NCBI GenBank assembly: GCA_002692855.1 | Contig: NZMJ01000058.1 | Location: forward strand, 133,672 to 197,671 | Direction: 5' to 3' | DNA: 64,000 nt | From: Maricaulis sp. | Lineage (GTDB): Bacteria > Pseudomonadota > Alphaproteobacteria > Caulobacterales > Maricaulaceae | In this document: positions 17,437 through 26,944 of the stretch, one piece after another | Layout of the letters: each line of letters opens with the position of its first letter | How positions within the stretch are numbered: the stretch's first letter is position 1 | Translations under genes and position numbers: made by a program | Notes under the pieces: model-generated | What the model was told of the DNA's origin: nothing | The model's input: the letters and a program-made list of their open reading frames with translations, nothing else | Databases searched by the model: none

Positions 17437-19051
17437 CATGCTCGCCCGTGCCGGCGCCCTGGCCCTGATCCTCGCAGCCCCGGCGGCAGCGCAGGACATT
17501 CAGGTGCGTGAACTGGGCGCCCTGGATCCGCTCGAGGTCAATGTCGCAGAGCGGCCGCTGTCGAACGACATGTGGCGCAATTCCAATGCCGCGACGGCTG
17601 CGGCAGCGCTGCGCGCCCTGCCGGGGCCGGATGATGAAGGCTACGGCTCCGCCGCGGTCGCCGATTTCGCGGGCCGTGTCCTGTTGTCCGGGGGCAATCC
17701 TCCCGAGGGCGGCCGGGGCAATGAGGCGCTGGCGGTCTTGCGGGCCGAACGCGTCCTGGCGTCTACGGGACCGATTGCAGGCTATGCGCTGCTGGAGCGG
17801 ACACCCGGGCTGGAGCGCTTGCCGAATCTCGCCCGCTGGCATGCCGAACTGGGCTTCGCCCTGGGCGAGACGGCTTCGGCCTGTCGCACCACGAACGGTC
17901 TCGTCTCGGGCCGCAACCAGGCCTACTGGCTGCGCGCGCGCGCCTTCTGCCATGCCATCGCAGGTGAAGATGCCGCCGCTGAGCTGTCTGCCGATCTGGC
18001 GAGCGCTGCGGAACGCGACAGCGATTTCGACACGCTGCTCTATGCCGTGACCATCGGCCAGTGGAATGATCCAGACGTATCGATCGACACAGGACTGGAA
18101 CTCGCCCTGGCGCGTGTGGCTTCGGGCGAGGCGCAGCCCCAGCTGGATCTTTCGGATGCGCCGTCCTGGCTTGTCGAAGTCGCGGAAGTCACCTCCGAAC
18201 CGGTGGAAATGCCCGACGAGTTCGGCGCAGCCCTGACTTTCGCAGAAACCTTGCAAGGGGCGGAACGCCGCTCGGCTTGGGACCAGCTCATCCGCCAGGA
18301 ATACGACCGGATGACCGCAGGCTTGGCGCTCGGCCATGCGCTGGCGGATGCCGCGGAGGAAGACCGCTTCCTGACCGTGGCGCGGCGCTATGGCAGTCAG
18401 GTCAGTTCCGTACCGGTCACCCACGCGACCCTGGCGCACGGCCATCGCTTCGTTTTGGCGGCTCTGGTCGTCAACGACCTTGAGTCCGCGCGCCGCTGGC
18501 GCCGGGCGCTCGACGATGGTCCGCCGCGCCGCCGGATGCAGACCCCGGCGACCATCGACGATCTGATCGGCAAGGGACCCGACGAGGGTCCGGCGATGCA
18601 GCCGCAACCCGCATTCGAGGATGAACCCGTCTGGTCGCCGCCCGCGCCGCGCCTCCTGGTCGCGCTCGATCTGGCGATGGCCGTGGCGCAGAACCAGCTT
18701 GGCCGCGATTCGATGATTGCGATCACCGGTGCGCGTCTCGAAGCCGGGCCGCAGGGCGTCGGTGATGTGGCGATGCTGGCGCTCCTGGGCGCCCCGGTTT
18801 CGCCTGACTGGCGTGTGGCGCTTCTGGAAACCGAGGCTCAGGCCTCCCCGGCCCTGATGGGCATGGCGGCGGCTTCGGCATCGGGAGCCCACGGGGAAAC
18901 CGCGCTGTTCGCGGCAGCCGCCCTTCAGGACGGATTGACCAATGCCGCGCCCGGCACGCTGATGCAGGTTGTCTCGGCGCTCGACCGGGCCGGTCTCAGC
19001 GACGCGGCTCGCGACCTTCTGCTGGCGCGCATCATCGAGGAGACGGCGTGA
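17408..19051 (+). CDS. Secreted protein of unknown function
   Basis: About 547 residues. A TTG at 17408 has a perfect AGGAGG six bases upstream and gives a well-formed signal peptide (n-region with K4, R8; hydrophobic core LARAGALALILAAPAAA; cleavage near AQD). An ATG at 17438 in the same frame is possible but has no ribosome site. The mature part is Ala-rich and helical with a repeat-like spacing reminiscent of tetratricopeptide or superhelical proteins, and I recognise no domain. It overlaps the 46-residue gene by 29 bp and xerD by 4 bp (GTGA), so all three are one transcript. Confidence 0.75.
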   Translation: MNSKTTSRANMLARAGALALILAAPAAAQDIQVRELGALDPLEVNVAERPLSNDMWRNSNAATAAAALRALPGPDDEGYGSAAVADFAGRVLLSGGNPPEGGRGNEALAVLRAERVLASTGPIAGYALLERTPGLERLPNLARWHAELGFALGETASACRTTNGLVSGRNQAYWLRARAFCHAIAGEDAAAELSADLASAAERDSDFDTLLYAVTIGQWNDPDVSIDTGLELALARVASGEAQPQLDLSDAPSWLVEVAEVTSEPVEMPDEFGAALTFAETLQGAERRSAWDQLIRQEYDRMTAGLALGHALADAAEEDRFLTVARRYGSQVSSVPVTHATLAHGHRFVLAALVVNDLESARRWRRALDDGPPRRRMQTPATIDDLIGKGPDEGPAMQPQPAFEDEPVWSPPAPRLLVALDLAMAVAQNQLGRDSMIAITGARLEAGPQGVGDVAMLALLGAPVSPDWRVALLETEAQASPALMGMAAASASGAHGETALFAAAALQDGLTNAAPGTLMQVVSALDRAGLSDAARDLLLARIIEETA

Positions 19052-19971
19052 CACCAGGCCGGGCCACCGCGCTCTTTCTGGACATGATGGCTGCGGAACG
19101 TGGCGCAGCCGCCAACACGCTCGACGCCTACCGCCGTGACCTTGATGACGTGGCCACGCGCCTGTCGTCCGCCGGGTCCGACCTTCTGACCGCCGACACC
19201 GGCGATCTCGAAGCCGTTCTGGCGGGAATGCGCCGCGATGGGTTGTCACCCGCCACGTCCGCCCGCCGACTGTCGGCGGCGCGGCGGTTTTACCGTTTCC
19301 TGTTGTCAGAAGGCTTGCGCGGGGATGACCCGGCGGCTCCGCTGAAAGGTCCGGCGCGGGGACGCCCCTTGCCGAAAATCCTGTCGGAAGACGATGTCGA
19401 CGCTCTTTTCCGGGCGGCAGACACCCTGGAGGGACCCGCGGGCGTGCGCACCCGCGCGCTGATGGAAATCCTCTATGCCGGCGGATTGCGGGTCTCCGAG
19501 CTTGTCGGCCTGCCGCTCAACGCATTCTCGCGGGCCGAGGCCTGCATCCACGTCACCGGCAAGGGCGGGCACGAAAGGCTCGTCCCGTTGACCGGTGCGG
19601 CGCTCGACGCGGTCGCGGCCTACCGTGCCGTACGCGAGACCCACTTGCCCAAGGCCGGACCCAAACGCGCGCGCGCGGAGCGTTTCCTCTTCCCGTCGAC
19701 CAGTGCCGCATCGGGGCATCTGACCCGCGAGCAATTCGCCCGAATACTGTCGGCACTTGCGGGCGCGGCGGGGCTCGATGCGTCGAAGATTTCGCCCCAC
19801 GTCCTGCGCCATGCCTTTGCGACGCATCTCCTGGCGAATGGCGCGGATCTGCGTGCTGTCCAGTTGTTGCTGGGGCATGCCGATGTCTCGACCACCCAGA
19901 TCTACACCCATGTCCTCGAGGAACGCCTGCGCAGCCTTGTGGAAACCGCCCACCCGCTGGCACGGCGCTGA
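19048..19971 (+). CDS. xerD: Site-specific tyrosine recombinase XerD
   Basis: A 307-residue recombinase that resolves chromosome dimers at dif together with XerC under FtsK control. The SAM-like N-terminal core-binding domain occupies residues 1-90. Catalytic residues are R148 (GGLRVSEL), K172, H251 and R254 (HVLRHAFATHL), H277 (LLGHADVSTTQ) and the nucleophile Y286. Translation starts at a GTG whose last two bases overlap the TGA of the preceding gene. Length and motif spacing are those of XerD rather than an integron or phage integrase. Confidence 0.93.
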   Translation: MTPGRATALFLDMMAAERGAAANTLDAYRRDLDDVATRLSSAGSDLLTADTGDLEAVLAGMRRDGLSPATSARRLSAARRFYRFLLSEGLRGDDPAAPLKGPARGRPLPKILSEDDVDALFRAADTLEGPAGVRTRALMEILYAGGLRVSELVGLPLNAFSRAEACIHVTGKGGHERLVPLTGAALDAVAAYRAVRETHLPKAGPKRARAERFLFPSTSAASGHLTREQFARILSALAGAAGLDASKISPHVLRHAFATHLLANGADLRAVQLLLGHADVSTTQIYTHVLEERLRSLVETAHPLARR

Positions 19972-20063
19972 AACTCGCCTTTGACGCGGCTTGTTCCTTG
20001 CGTAAGGGGTGGTAGGTTGCCCGGCGCTTTAGCGGCCCTGAACGGCGTTACATAAGAGAATTC

Positions 20064-21047
20064 ATGTCCGACCCGACCCGCACCTATCTCGATTTTGAAC
20101 GTCCGATTGCTGAACTGGATGCGAAGATCGAGGAGCTGGAAAATCTGGCCCGCTCGAATGCCGCCGAAGGCCCCGACATGGCCGAGGAAATCGGCAAGCT
20201 GCGTCAGAAGTCTGCCGATCAGCTGGTCCAGCTCTACGCCAGGCTCGATCCGTGGCGGAAGACCCAGGTCGCCCGCCACCCGGACCGGCCGCATTTCCGC
20301 GATTACCGCAAGGCGCTGATCGAGGATTTCGAGGAGCTGTGCGGCGACCGCCGCTTCGGCGAGGATCACGCCATCGTCGGCGGTCTTGGCCGCTTCCGGG
20401 GCCGCTCGGTTCTGGTCCTGGGTCACGAAAAGGGCCACGACACGCAAAGCCGCCTGAAGCACAATTTCGGCATGGCGCGCCCGGAAGGCTATCGCAAGGC
20501 GATCCGCCTGATGGACCTCGCCGAGAAGTTCAAGCTTCCCGTTCTGACCTTCGTTGACACGGCAGGCGCCTATCCCGGCGTCGGTGCGGAAGAACGTGGA
20601 CAGTCCGAAGCCATTGCCCGCTGCACCGAGCGTTGCCTGACGCTGGGCATGCCGCTCGTGTCGGTCATCACCGGCGAGGGCGGTTCAGGCGGCGCGGTGG
20701 CACTCGCCAGCGCCAACAATGTCATCATGCTGGAGCATTCGATCTATTCGGTGATTTCGCCCGAGGGCTGCGCCTCGATCCTGTGGCGTGATAGCGCGCG
20801 GGCCAAGGATGCCGCCGCAGCGATGAAGATCACCGCGCAGGACCTGATCGGCCTGAAGATCATCGACCGCATCGTCACCGAACCGGTCGGCGGCGCGCAC
20901 CGCGATGCGCAATCGACCATCCGCCACGTCGGCGATGCGCTCGAAGCCGCTGTTGGCGCGCTCGATGGCCTGCCCGCCGATACGCTGAAGAAGAAGCGCC
21001 GCGAGCGCTTCTACGCCATCGGCCGCATGCAGGCGGGCGAGGGCTAG
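20064..21047 (+). CDS. accA: Acetyl-CoA carboxylase carboxyltransferase subunit alpha
   Basis: A 327-residue subunit that, with AccD, transfers the carboxyl group from carboxybiotin to acetyl-CoA, the first committed step of fatty acid synthesis. The N-terminal [19 protein letters not shown] helix is the AccA opening, and the crotonase-type core shows [23 protein letters not shown] and [17 protein letters not shown]. The gene stands alone, preceded by AAGAGAATTC as ribosome site, and converges on the GNAT gene across a degenerate repeat. Confidence 0.97.
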   Translation: MSDPTRTYLDFERPIAELDAKIEELENLARSNAAEGPDMAEEIGKLRQKSADQLVQLYARLDPWRKTQVARHPDRPHFRDYRKALIEDFEELCGDRRFGEDHAIVGGLGRFRGRSVLVLGHEKGHDTQSRLKHNFGMARPEGYRKAIRLMDLAEKFKLPVLTFVDTAGAYPGVGAEERGQSEAIARCTERCLTLGMPLVSVITGEGGSGGAVALASANNVIMLEHSIYSVISPEGCASILWRDSARAKDAAAAMKITAQDLIGLKIIDRIVTEPVGGAHRDAQSTIRHVGDALEAAVGALDGLPADTLKKKRRERFYAIGRMQAGEG

Positions 21048-21059
21048 GGCCGCTTTTCT

Positions 21060-21102
21060 ACTGCCGTCCTTCGAGACGCGACCTGCCGGTCGCTCCTCAG
21101 CG
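21060..21102. repeat. Degenerate intergenic repeat
   Basis: CTGCCGTCCTTCGAGACGCGACCTGCCGGTCGCTCCTCAG contains CGACCTGCCGGTCG as an inner palindrome and is flanked by CCTTCGAG and CTCAG. It appears to be a worn member of the family at 14136-14250 and again sits between convergent genes. Confidence 0.5.
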
Positions 21103-21142
21103 CCCATCGCCGGGGAAAATGACGGGTGCAAAAGCGTGGCGC

Positions 21143-21613
21143 TTATATCTCCGCCTCAAGCCAGGGCAGCATCCGGCCTTCAAACACATCCGACGGGCGG
21201 TCGGTGATGAATACCGCGCCCATGCGTTCGTAGAATCCGCGTGCATCGGGGTCCGACAGGATGGTCATCTGCGTCTCGCCCGCCGCGCGCAGGCGTGCCT
21301 TTGCCCAATCGTAGAGCATACGGCCAGCGCCGGTTCCGATGGCGAAAGGTTCGATGAAGAGAAGGTCGAGTGTGCCCGCCTTGCCGCCAGGGTCGACCTG
21401 CACCACGCCGAGCGTCCGTCCGCTGGCGTCATCGGCCACGCGTACAAAATCGCCTGCAATCAGGGCTGGGTCGACTTTGAGATAGGGCGCGCACGCCGCC
21501 ACGAAGGCGGCGTCATAGCCCCAATGGGCCTTTGATCGCAGGCACAGCTCTGACAGCGCCGCGGCCTCGTCCGGCCGCGGGCTGCGCAGGGTCAGGTCAG
21601 GCGACGAGCGCAC
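21143..21613 (-). CDS. GNAT family N-acetyltransferase
   Basis: About 156 residues with a GNAT fold: [25 protein letters not shown] at the N-terminus, the acetyl-CoA loop region [27 protein letters not shown] near residues 92-118, and a C-terminal [10 protein letters not shown]. The acceptor substrate is unknown. No ATG fits; a GTG at 21613, overlapping the last five codons of secA, gives the expected family N-terminus, but has no obvious ribosome site and probably relies on coupling to secA. Confidence 0.8.
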   Translation of the reverse strand: MRSSPDLTLRSPRPDEAAALSELCLRSKAHWGYDAAFVAACAPYLKVDPALIAGDFVRVADDASGRTLGVVQVDPGGKAGTLDLLFIEPFAIGTGAGRMLYDWAKARLRAAGETQMTILSDPDARGFYERMGAVFITDRPSDVFEGRMLPWLEAEI

Positions 21614-24311
21614 CGTGGCAATGCTTGTATTTCTTGCCCGAGCCGCACGGGCACGGAGAATTGCGCGGCACCTTGCCCCACGTTTCCGGGTTCTTCGGGT
21701 CGATGTCGCCGGCATCGCCGAGCGCATCGCTCGCCGTTGCCATCTCGTTCTTTCCGGTCTTCGGATCGGTGTGGATGGCCTGCATCTGGCGCGGCGGTTG
21801 CGGCGCCTGCGGGCGCTGCTGGGCCTGGATCTGGATCGCCATGATGCGGCGCGTGAATTCCTCGCGCAGGCTCTCCAGCAGGTGGCCGAACAGGTTGAAG
21901 GCCTCGGTCTTGTACTCGTTCAGCGGATCACGCTGGGCATAGCCGCGCAGGCCGATCACCGAGCGCAGCGCATCAAGCTGCTGCAAATGCTCGCGCCAAT
22001 TGTCATCGATCGTGCGCAGGAGTTCGTATTTCTCGACCCGGCGCATCAGCTCGGGGCCGACTTCGCTCGCCTTCTCGGCATAGGCCTTGTCGGCGGCGTC
22101 GGTAATCCGTTCGCGGATTTCCTCGTCGGCAATGCCTTCCTCGGCCGCCCACTCGGCAATCGGCAGGTCGAGGCCGAACGTGTTGGCGACCTTTTCCTTG
22201 AGGCCCTCGACATCCCACTGGTCGGCAAAGGCCTTGGGCGGGATGTGTGCCTCGACCAGGTCTTCGGCCGTCTGGTGGCGCATGTCGCGCACGACTTCCG
22301 ACAGATCGGTTTCCGACATGAATTCAATGCGCTGCTCGAAGATCGCCTTGCGCTGGTCATTCATGACGTCGTCGTATTTGAGGACGTTCTTGCGGATCTC
22401 GAAATTGCGCTGCTCGACCTTTTTCTGGCTGGTCTCCAGCGCCTTCGACATCCACGGGTGCTCGATGGCTTCACCGGGCTTCAGGCCCAGCGTGCGCATG
22501 ATGGTGTCGAGGCGCTCCGGCGCGAAAATGCGCAGCAGGTCGTCTTCGACCGAGATGAAGAAGCGCGACTTGCCCGGATCGCCCTGACGGCCCGTCCGGC
22601 CGCGCAGCTGGTTGTCGATCCGGCGGCTTTCGTGGCGTTCCGAGCCCATGACATAGAGGCCGCCCGCGTCGAGCGCCTGCTTCTTCTTTGTCGCTATTTC
22701 GGCGGCGATCTGCGACCGCTGGGCCTTGATCTCGTCTTCGGTGGGTTCGGAGCCCTTCTGGCGTTCGCCATCAACCCAGTCGGCCAACTGGAAATCGACA
22801 TTGCCGCCCAGCTGGATGTCGGTACCGCGGCCCGCCATGTTGGTGGCGATGGTCACCGAGCCCGGGATGCCGGCCTGCGCGATGATGCGCGCTTCCTGCT
22901 CGTGATACCGGGCGTTCAGCACCTGGTGCTTGATCTTCTTCTTCTTCAGGACGTCAGCGAGCACTTCCGACTTTTCGATCGACACGGTGCCGACCAGGAT
23001 CGGCTGGCCGCGCTTCTGGCAGTCCTCGATCTCGGCGACGATGGCGTCGTATTTTTCGCTCGCCGTGCGATAGACCTGATCTTCATTATCGATCCGGGCG
23101 ATCGGCTTGTTGGTCGGGATTTCCGCGACGTCGAGCTTGTAGATCGAGAAGAATTCGTCGGCCTCGGTCGCCGCCGTACCGGTCATGCCGGCCAGCTTGT
23201 CGTAGAGGCGGAAATAATTCTGGAAGGTGATGGACGCCAGCGTCTGGTTTTCGGGCTGGATGTCGGTGCCTTCCTTGGCCTCGATGGCCTGGTGCAGGCC
23301 ATCGGACAGGCGGCGGCCCGGCATCATCCGGCCGGTAAACTCGTCGATCAGCACCACGTCGCCGTCCTTGACGATGTAGTCCTTGTCCCGCTTGAACATC
23401 TTGTGGGCCTTGAGGGCCTGGTTGATGTGGTGGACCACCGAGACGTTCTCGACGTCGTAAAGGTCGCCCTCCTCGATGAGGTTGTGTTCCCTCAGCAGGT
23501 TTTCGATGTGCTCGTTGCCGTCCTCGGTAAAGACGACAGAGCGGGCCTTCTCGTCGATCTGGTAATCTTCCTCGTCCAGGAGCGGGATGATGGTGTCGAT
23601 CATCTTGTAGAATTCGGTCCGGTCTTCGGTACGGCCGGAAATGATCAGCGGCGTGCGCGCCTCGTCGATCAGGATCGAGTCCACCTCGTCGACGATCGCG
23701 AAATGGTGTCCGCGCTGGACCATGTCATCCAGCGAATACTTCATGTTGTCGCGCAGATAGTCGAAGCCGTATTCGTTGTTCGTGCCGTAGGTGATGTCAC
23801 TGCCATAGGCTCGGCGGCGTTCCTCGTCCGACAGGCCGTGCAGGATCACGCCCGTTGTCATGCCCAGCTGGCGGTAGACCGCGCTCATCCACTCGGCGTC
23901 ACGCTTGGCGAGATAGTCATTGACCGTGACGACATGCACGCCGCGCCGGGTCAGGGCATTCAGGTAAACCGGCAGCGTCGCGACCAGCGTCTTGCCTTCA
24001 CCGGTCTTCATTTCCGAAATGCCGCCGTGATGCAGCACCAGCCCACCGATGAGCTGGACATCAAAATGCCGCATGCCGAGCGCACGCTTCGACCCTTCGC
24101 GGACCGTCGCGAAGGCTTCCGGCAGAAGCGAGTCGAGGCTTTCACCATCGGCAAAACGCTTGCGGAATTCGTCGGTCTTTGCGGTCAGCTCCGCGTCGGT
24201 CAGCTTTTCGAAGTCCGGCTCCATTGCATTGATCTTCGCAACGATGGGCTGGTACTTTCGGACCTTGCGGTCATTGGACGTGCCGAACAGCCTGCGGGCG
24301 ATAGAAAGCAT
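21597..24311 (-). CDS. secA: Preprotein translocase ATPase SecA
   Basis: A 904-residue motor that drives precursor proteins through SecYEG. Walker A is MKTGEGKT at 101-108, the DEAD-type motif is [14 protein letters not shown], and the second nucleotide domain shows [10 protein letters not shown]. The C-terminus ends in the zinc-binding SEC-C motif with C887, C889, C898 and H899, which binds SecB and phospholipid. The start at 24311 gives the standard [15 protein letters not shown] opening with AGGG upstream; an ATG 23 codons earlier is not family sequence. It is divergent from the peptidyl-prolyl isomerase gene. Confidence 0.97.
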   Translation of the reverse strand: MLSIARRLFGTSNDRKVRKYQPIVAKINAMEPDFEKLTDAELTAKTDEFRKRFADGESLDSLLPEAFATVREGSKRALGMRHFDVQLIGGLVLHHGGISEMKTGEGKTLVATLPVYLNALTRRGVHVVTVNDYLAKRDAEWMSAVYRQLGMTTGVILHGLSDEERRRAYGSDITYGTNNEYGFDYLRDNMKYSLDDMVQRGHHFAIVDEVDSILIDEARTPLIISGRTEDRTEFYKMIDTIIPLLDEEDYQIDEKARSVVFTEDGNEHIENLLREHNLIEEGDLYDVENVSVVHHINQALKAHKMFKRDKDYIVKDGDVVLIDEFTGRMMPGRRLSDGLHQAIEAKEGTDIQPENQTLASITFQNYFRLYDKLAGMTGTAATEADEFFSIYKLDVAEIPTNKPIARIDNEDQVYRTASEKYDAIVAEIEDCQKRGQPILVGTVSIEKSEVLADVLKKKKIKHQVLNARYHEQEARIIAQAGIPGSVTIATNMAGRGTDIQLGGNVDFQLADWVDGERQKGSEPTEDEIKAQRSQIAAEIATKKKQALDAGGLYVMGSERHESRRIDNQLRGRTGRQGDPGKSRFFISVEDDLLRIFAPERLDTIMRTLGLKPGEAIEHPWMSKALETSQKKVEQRNFEIRKNVLKYDDVMNDQRKAIFEQRIEFMSETDLSEVVRDMRHQTAEDLVEAHIPPKAFADQWDVEGLKEKVANTFGLDLPIAEWAAEEGIADEEIRERITDAADKAYAEKASEVGPELMRRVEKYELLRTIDDNWREHLQQLDALRSVIGLRGYAQRDPLNEYKTEAFNLFGHLLESLREEFTRRIMAIQIQAQQRPQAPQPPRQMQAIHTDPKTGKNEMATASDALGDAGDIDPKNPETWGKVPRNSPCPCGSGKKYKHCHGALVA

Positions 24312-24477
24312 GGAAGACCCTGAAACCAACTGATAGAACCGCGCCACTGGGCGGCGGCCCGGATACGGCAGACGCCGCATCGCAACAAAAATGTCCGGCT
24401 GACTTAGGATTGGCGGGATAAGGTGTCAATGAATGGGGACTGCGGCATCGTCGCCTTGTGGCCCCGGGAAGTTATTC

Positions 24478-25398
24478 ATGATCAGTCATTTGCGTCTCCT
24501 TGGCCTTTTCGCAGTTTTGTCGCTGGCCGCCTGCGGTTCCGAACCGGTCATTGAGGATGAAGATGTACCGCTTCCCGGCGACACCGTGCTGGCCGAAGGC
24601 GAGGACGCGGTGGCGGCCGAGGTCAATGGCACGCTGATCCGCCATTCCGACGTGCTGCGCGAAGCGGTTGCGCAGGGCGTGATCGCCCAGGGCGCCACCC
24701 TTGCCACGAATGACCCCTCCTATCGCCGGGTGCTGGACGAGCTGGTTGACCAGCGCCTTCTCGCGCTCGAAGCCCGCCGCCGGGGCCTGCGCGATACGCC
24801 CCAAGCCCGCCGCCGCATCGCGATGGCTGAAGAGCGCATTCTGGGCAATGTGCTGCTGGAAACGGTGATTTCCGACTCGATCACGGACGAAACGGTTCAG
24901 CGCGTCTTTGAAGAACAGAGCGAACTGGCCCAGCCCGCGACCGAAGTGCGCGCGCGCCATATCCTCGTCGCATCGCGCGAGGAAGCCGACGAGTTGAAGC
25001 GGCTGGTCGATGAAGGCGCGGACTTTGCCGAGCTTGCCGTGCGCTACAGCCTCGATACCGCCACCCGGCTCGAAGGCGGCGATCTGGGCTATTTCACCCG
25101 GCGCGGCGTGCTCCCGGCCTTCGCCGATGTTGCCTTCAGCACGCAGGCCGGCACCGTTTCGGACCCATTCCAGACCGAATCCGGCTGGCATTTGCTGAAG
25201 GTCGAGAACCTTCGGACGGCCAGCGGCCGGACGCTGGAAGAGATGCGTCCCGGCATCGTCCGCTTCCTGACCTTCCAGGAGATCGAGAACCTGATCACCC
25301 GCCTCGAAGAAGAGGCCGAGATCCGCCGCCGCGAACCGGTTGAACCCGGCGTCTTGCGCGCCGATGGCGACGAGGACGAAGCCTCGGACGGCGAGTAA
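24478..25398 (+). CDS. Parvulin-type peptidyl-prolyl isomerase lipoprotein
   Basis: A 306-residue PpiC/SurA-like folding factor. The signal ends in lipobox LAAC, so it is lipid-anchored in the periplasm. A SurA-like N-terminal helical region (residues 40-130) precedes one parvulin domain: VRARHILVASREEADEL, ADFAELAVRYSLDTATRLEGGDLGYFTRRGVLPAFADVAF and PFQTESGWHLLKVE. It would fold outer-membrane or periplasmic proteins delivered by SecA, encoded divergently 166 bp away. The C-terminal 25 residues are highly acidic. GGGAAG precedes the ATG at 24478. Confidence 0.9.
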   Translation: MISHLRLLGLFAVLSLAACGSEPVIEDEDVPLPGDTVLAEGEDAVAAEVNGTLIRHSDVLREAVAQGVIAQGATLATNDPSYRRVLDELVDQRLLALEARRRGLRDTPQARRRIAMAEERILGNVLLETVISDSITDETVQRVFEEQSELAQPATEVRARHILVASREEADELKRLVDEGADFAELAVRYSLDTATRLEGGDLGYFTRRGVLPAFADVAFSTQAGTVSDPFQTESGWHLLKVENLRTASGRTLEEMRPGIVRFLTFQEIENLITRLEEEAEIRRREPVEPGVLRADGDEDEASDGE

Positions 25399-25448
25399 CC
25401 CCCGCTTAACCACGCTTTCAAACCCGGAATTAAGGGAGATCGGTCATT

Positions 25449-25859
25449 ATGACTGACAAGCGCCCAGTGCTTTATGTCGCGGCTTGCGCGCTTCTCGATG
25501 CCGATGGTCGGGTGCTGATCGCCCGCCGGCCCGAGGGCAAGCCGATGGCAGGGTATTGGGAGTTTCCCGGCGGCAAGATCGAGCCGGGGGAAACGCCGGA
25601 ACAGGCCGTCACGCGCGAACTGCGTGAGGAATTGGGGGTAGAACCATGCGAGCGATGCCTGCATCCCTTCGCCTTCGTGTCTCACCCCTACGAGGCATTC
25701 CACATCGTCATGCCGCTCTTTCTGTGCCGGCAGTGGGACGGCTTTCCCCATCCCACGGAAGGGCAGGAGATTGCCTGGACGCGGCCGGCGAAGCTCATGG
25801 ATTTCAATCTGGCACCGGCCGACCGCCCTTTGGCGGCGGAGATACGCGATCGGCTGTAG
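25449..25859 (+). CDS. mutT: 8-oxo-dGTP diphosphatase MutT
   Basis: A 136-residue Nudix hydrolase that removes 8-oxo-dGTP from the nucleotide pool. The Nudix box (G-x5-E-x7-REUxEExGU) occupies residues 42-64 and is complete: G42, E48, R56, E57, E60, E61, G63. The N-terminal LYVAACALLDADGRVLIARRPEGKPMAGYWEFPGG is typical MutT. The stop codon at 25857-25859 lies only 8 bp before the presumed start of a pilin-like short gene, suggesting a shared message. Confidence 0.93.
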   Translation: MTDKRPVLYVAACALLDADGRVLIARRPEGKPMAGYWEFPGGKIEPGETPEQAVTRELREELGVEPCERCLHPFAFVSHPYEAFHIVMPLFLCRQWDGFPHPTEGQEIAWTRPAKLMDFNLAPADRPLAAEIRDRL

Positions 25860-25867
25860 GTCGTTTC

Positions 25868-26017
25868 CTGTCCCGCTTTGCCACTGAAACCTGGGGCGGC
25901 ACCAGCATCGAATACTCGGTCATCGCCGTCCTCGTCGCCATTGCCGGTGTGGCAGCGCTGGTGGCGATTGGCCCGACCGTGATGCAATATTTCACCGACG
26001 CGGCCGCACCGCTGTAG
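25868..26017 (+). CDS. Flp-type (class IVb) pilin-like peptide, non-standard start
   Basis: The frame encodes MSRFATETWGGTSIEYSVIA followed by a hydrophobic helix, 49 residues if translation starts at CTG 25868. This matches Flp pilins: a short leader, a prepilin cleavage site G|xxxxEY (here G|GTSIEY), then one membrane helix. No ATG, GTG or TTG lies between the mutT stop region and the leader; AGGT sits six bases before the CTG. The gene could therefore be a CTG-initiated pilin or a decayed one that lost its start. No tad/cpa assembly genes are in the window. Confidence 0.55.
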   Translation: MSRFATETWGGTSIEYSVIAVLVAIAGVAALVAIGPTVMQYFTDAAAPL

Positions 26018-26020
26018 GGT

Positions 26021-26944
26021 CTAACCCCCGGCCTTTTCGCCCGCCGATACTTCCTTGACCCCCAGCGCATCGGCCAGCCTGACGGTGGCAGAACCGGGCC
26101 GTTTCGGCCTCGGCTGGCCCGGGTGCGGGGCCCATCCCCCGGCATGGATGATCTCGAAGGTCGCGCGAACGCGCCCGTCGGGGTCGGCAAATCGCTGGGC
26201 ATGGATTTCGGCGGCTTTCACGAACAGGGCGCGCCGGGCTGGCGTTCGGCTGCGGCCCGACAGGACGCTGGTCTCGCCCATGCCACGCAGATCCTGCATC
26301 AGCCCGAACATCGTGTCGTAACGCACCGTGAACCGGTCGACGTCCGAAACCGGCAGCGCGAACCCCGCGCGCTGCAACAGCCCGGACAGGTCCTGGGCGT
26401 CGGCAAAGGGGGATACCCGCGCGCTCACGCCTTGCGACATTTCGCTCTCTGCAGCCATCAGGCTCTGGCGAAGTTCGGTCAGGCTCGCCCCGCCGATCAT
26501 GGCCGCTGCGAAGAACCCGTCAGGCGTCAGCGCCCGGTTGATCTGGATCAGCGCGCCGGGCAGGTCATTGGTCCAGTGAAGCGCCAGGGGCGACACGATC
26601 AGGTCAAAGCTCTCGTCGGCGAAAGGCAGGGCCTCCTCGTCGAGCGCGAGGGCCGGTGCCTGCGCGCTGGCGGCCCGTCGGGGCGACAGGTCGCTTTCGA
26701 CCCAATGCGCGGCCTTGGCGTATGCGTCCGGGACGACAGACTTCAACAGGTCCACCCCGCGCCCGCCCCCGCCCAGCATCAGGGCGCGATCAAAATCCCG
26801 CGACACGTCCAGCAGGCGTTCGCCAATGTCCTCGATTGTCCGCTTCAACACGAAGTCGTGCTCTGCCAGAGTGCGCGCGGAGCGATCGCGGCGTCGGCGC
26901 AGAAGGTCGCGGTCGAACAGGCGGGGAGGGGCGTTTGCAGTCAT
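26021..26944 (-). CDS. SAM-dependent methyltransferase-fold protein (NDUFAF5/BioC-like)
   Basis: A 307-residue class I methyltransferase fold. The N-terminus PPRLFDRDLLRRRRDRSARTLAEHDF is the opening of the alphaproteobacterial and mitochondrial NDUFAF5 group, whose mitochondrial member hydroxylates an arginine of complex I; BioC is the other relative. The SAM-binding loop is LMLGGGGRG near residue 55 and the LPFADESFDLIVSPLALHWTNDLPGAL segment follows. Activity of bacterial members is unproven. It is divergent from comF with their 5' ends overlapping by 10 bp if comF starts at TTG 26935. Confidence 0.8.
   Translation of the reverse strand: MTANAPPRLFDRDLLRRRRDRSARTLAEHDFVLKRTIEDIGERLLDVSRDFDRALMLGGGGRGVDLLKSVVPDAYAKAAHWVESDLSPRRAASAQAPALALDEEALPFADESFDLIVSPLALHWTNDLPGALIQINRALTPDGFFAAAMIGGASLTELRQSLMAAESEMSQGVSARVSPFADAQDLSGLLQRAGFALPVSDVDRFTVRYDTMFGLMQDLRGMGETSVLSGRSRTPARRALFVKAAEIHAQRFADPDGRVRATFEIIHAGGWAPHPGQPRPKRPGSATVRLADALGVKEVSAGEKAGG

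Noticed and set aside
17366-19249. A 627-codon frame antisense to the secreted protein and xerD 5' end
   Set aside because: Arg/Gly-rich composition typical of an antisense shadow; the opposite strand has a signal peptide, an AGGAGG ribosome site and a coupled downstream gene.
19048-19971. XerD-like gene as an integrase marking a mobile element
   Set aside because: Length, catalytic spacing and housekeeping context fit chromosomal XerD; no attachment-site repeats or cargo genes surround it.
21615-24323. A 902-codon open frame antisense to secA
   Set aside because: In GC-rich DNA the codon bias of a real gene keeps the opposite strand free of stops. SecA is unmistakable on the other strand and the antisense peptide has no domain or ribosome site.
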